NCBI RefSeq assembly: GCF_001477625.1
Contig: NZ_CP013692.1
Span: 62,001-126,000 of the forward strand
Direction of reading: 5' to 3'
Length of the DNA: 64,000 bases
Source of the DNA: Paucibacter sp. KCTC 42545
GTDB taxonomy: Bacteria > Pseudomonadota > Gammaproteobacteria > Burkholderiales > Burkholderiaceae_C
Shown here one piece after another: positions 63,598 through 64,000 of the stretch (the first letter of the stretch is position 1; each line of letters opens with the position of its first letter). The notes beneath the pieces are model-generated. The model ran no database searches, was not told the origin of the DNA, and was given only the letters and a program-made list of their open reading frames with translations. Both the position numbers and the translations under genes were made by a program.

Positions 63598-64000
63598 ATG
63601 GATAAATCGCCCGCCGACGCTGTCTCCCTCGATGCCGCCTCCCGCACGCCAGACAAGGCGCTTGAGGGCGTTGCCAACTCGTGCGTAGAACTCGCCGAGC
63701 GTAAGCGCAAGGAAGAGGCCTTGCGGCGCAGCAAGGCCATGCTGGAGCGCACCGAAAAGCTGGCGCGTATCGGCAGTTTTGAGTGGGAAGTCGACTCCAA
63801 CATCACGACATGGTCGCCGGAAATGTTCCGCATCTACGGGCGCGACCCCGCCCTGGGGACACCGAACCTGGAGGAGCAGGTCGAGCTGTACACGCCGCAG
63901 TCGGTGCAGCTGCTGTATGCCGCCGTTGACAAACTCTTGCTGGACGGCACACCGTACGAGATGGAGCTGATGTCCGTGCAACCCAACGGAGAGCAGCGCC
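63598..64000 (+). CDS. PAS-domain sensor protein, N-terminal part
   Basis: The gene runs off the right edge; 134 residues are visible. ATG 63598 is used; a TTG at 63538 in frame with GAGGG before it would add 20 residues. After a charged coiled helix (LAERKRKEEALRRSKAMLER) comes a PAS fold of the PAS_3 type: LARIGSFEWEVDSNITTWSP, EMFRIYGRDPALG, and YEMELMSVQPNGEQR. The output (kinase, GGDEF or other) is beyond the window. No signal or membrane segment is seen at the start, so the sensor is probably cytoplasmic. Confidence 0.8.
   Translation, partial: MDKSPADAVSLDAASRTPDKALEGVANSCVELAERKRKEEALRRSKAMLERTEKLARIGSFEWEVDSNITTWSPEMFRIYGRDPALGTPNLEEQVELYTPQSVQLLYAAVDKLLLDGTPYEMELMSVQPNGEQR

Overview
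This window reads as chromosomal DNA of a high-GC betaproteobacterium of the order Burkholderiales, most like the Roseateles/Paucibacter/Rubrivivax lineage. The evidence is the gene content: ahcY-tlyA-metF order with an SAH riboswitch, dapF-DUF484-xerC, an Lrp-type regulator divergent from glmS, DUF2917 divergent from a LysR gene, and several PEP-CTERM proteins. The genus is an inference. I see no rRNA, tRNA, CRISPR array, phage or intact insertion sequence.

Layout. 0-15 kb is housekeeping and small accessory genes: the end of a uracil-DNA glycosylase, a MidA-like methyltransferase, cca, a PEP-CTERM protein, a GST, a soluble lytic transglycosylase, two separate 5-formyl-THF cyclo-ligases, a DTW-domain tRNA modification gene with an apparent frameshift, a LysR regulator, pfkB and pepQ. 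15-23 kb holds a secreted S53 (sedolisin) lipoprotein behind a c-di-GMP-I (GEMM) riboswitch, ompW, and a DctS/DctR-like two-component system divergent from an MHS-family dicarboxylate-type transporter, with a perfect 18-bp palindrome between them. 23-33 kb carries the activated-methyl cycle (metF, tlyA, ahcY with its SAH riboswitch, metK) and a signalling patch (CheX-like protein with a degenerate receiver, a CheY, a PleD-like diguanylate cyclase) around a YcaQ-type glycosylase. 33-43 kb is envelope and core metabolism: two LpxL-type acyltransferases, dapF, DUF484, xerC, an unrecognised outer-membrane-type protein, rlmI, an Lrp regulator and glmS.

43-64 kb is more accessory: a gene-poor stretch, truD, a CHRD protein, a heavy-metal/redox-type two-component system divergent from a GlcG-like protein and an exported 5-hydroxyisourate hydrolase, an AraC regulator, a chemoreceptor, then a region with four PEP-CTERM genes, one interrupted by an in-frame TGA just before its sorting signal. 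It also has a CehA/McbA-type metallohydrolase, a REP-like 24-bp perfect inverted repeat, a LysR-carboxymuconolactone decarboxylase pair, an HD-GYP protein with a zinc ribbon, and the start of a PAS-domain protein cut by the window edge.

How they fit together. Three c-di-GMP elements occur (a diguanylate cyclase with GGEEF and I-site, an HD-GYP protein, a GEMM-I riboswitch), so the secreted peptidase is probably part of a surface or lifestyle switch. The methyl-cycle genes are linked to SAH sensing by RNA. PEP-CTERM substrates are present but no exosortase is in the window, so their sorting machinery must lie elsewhere.
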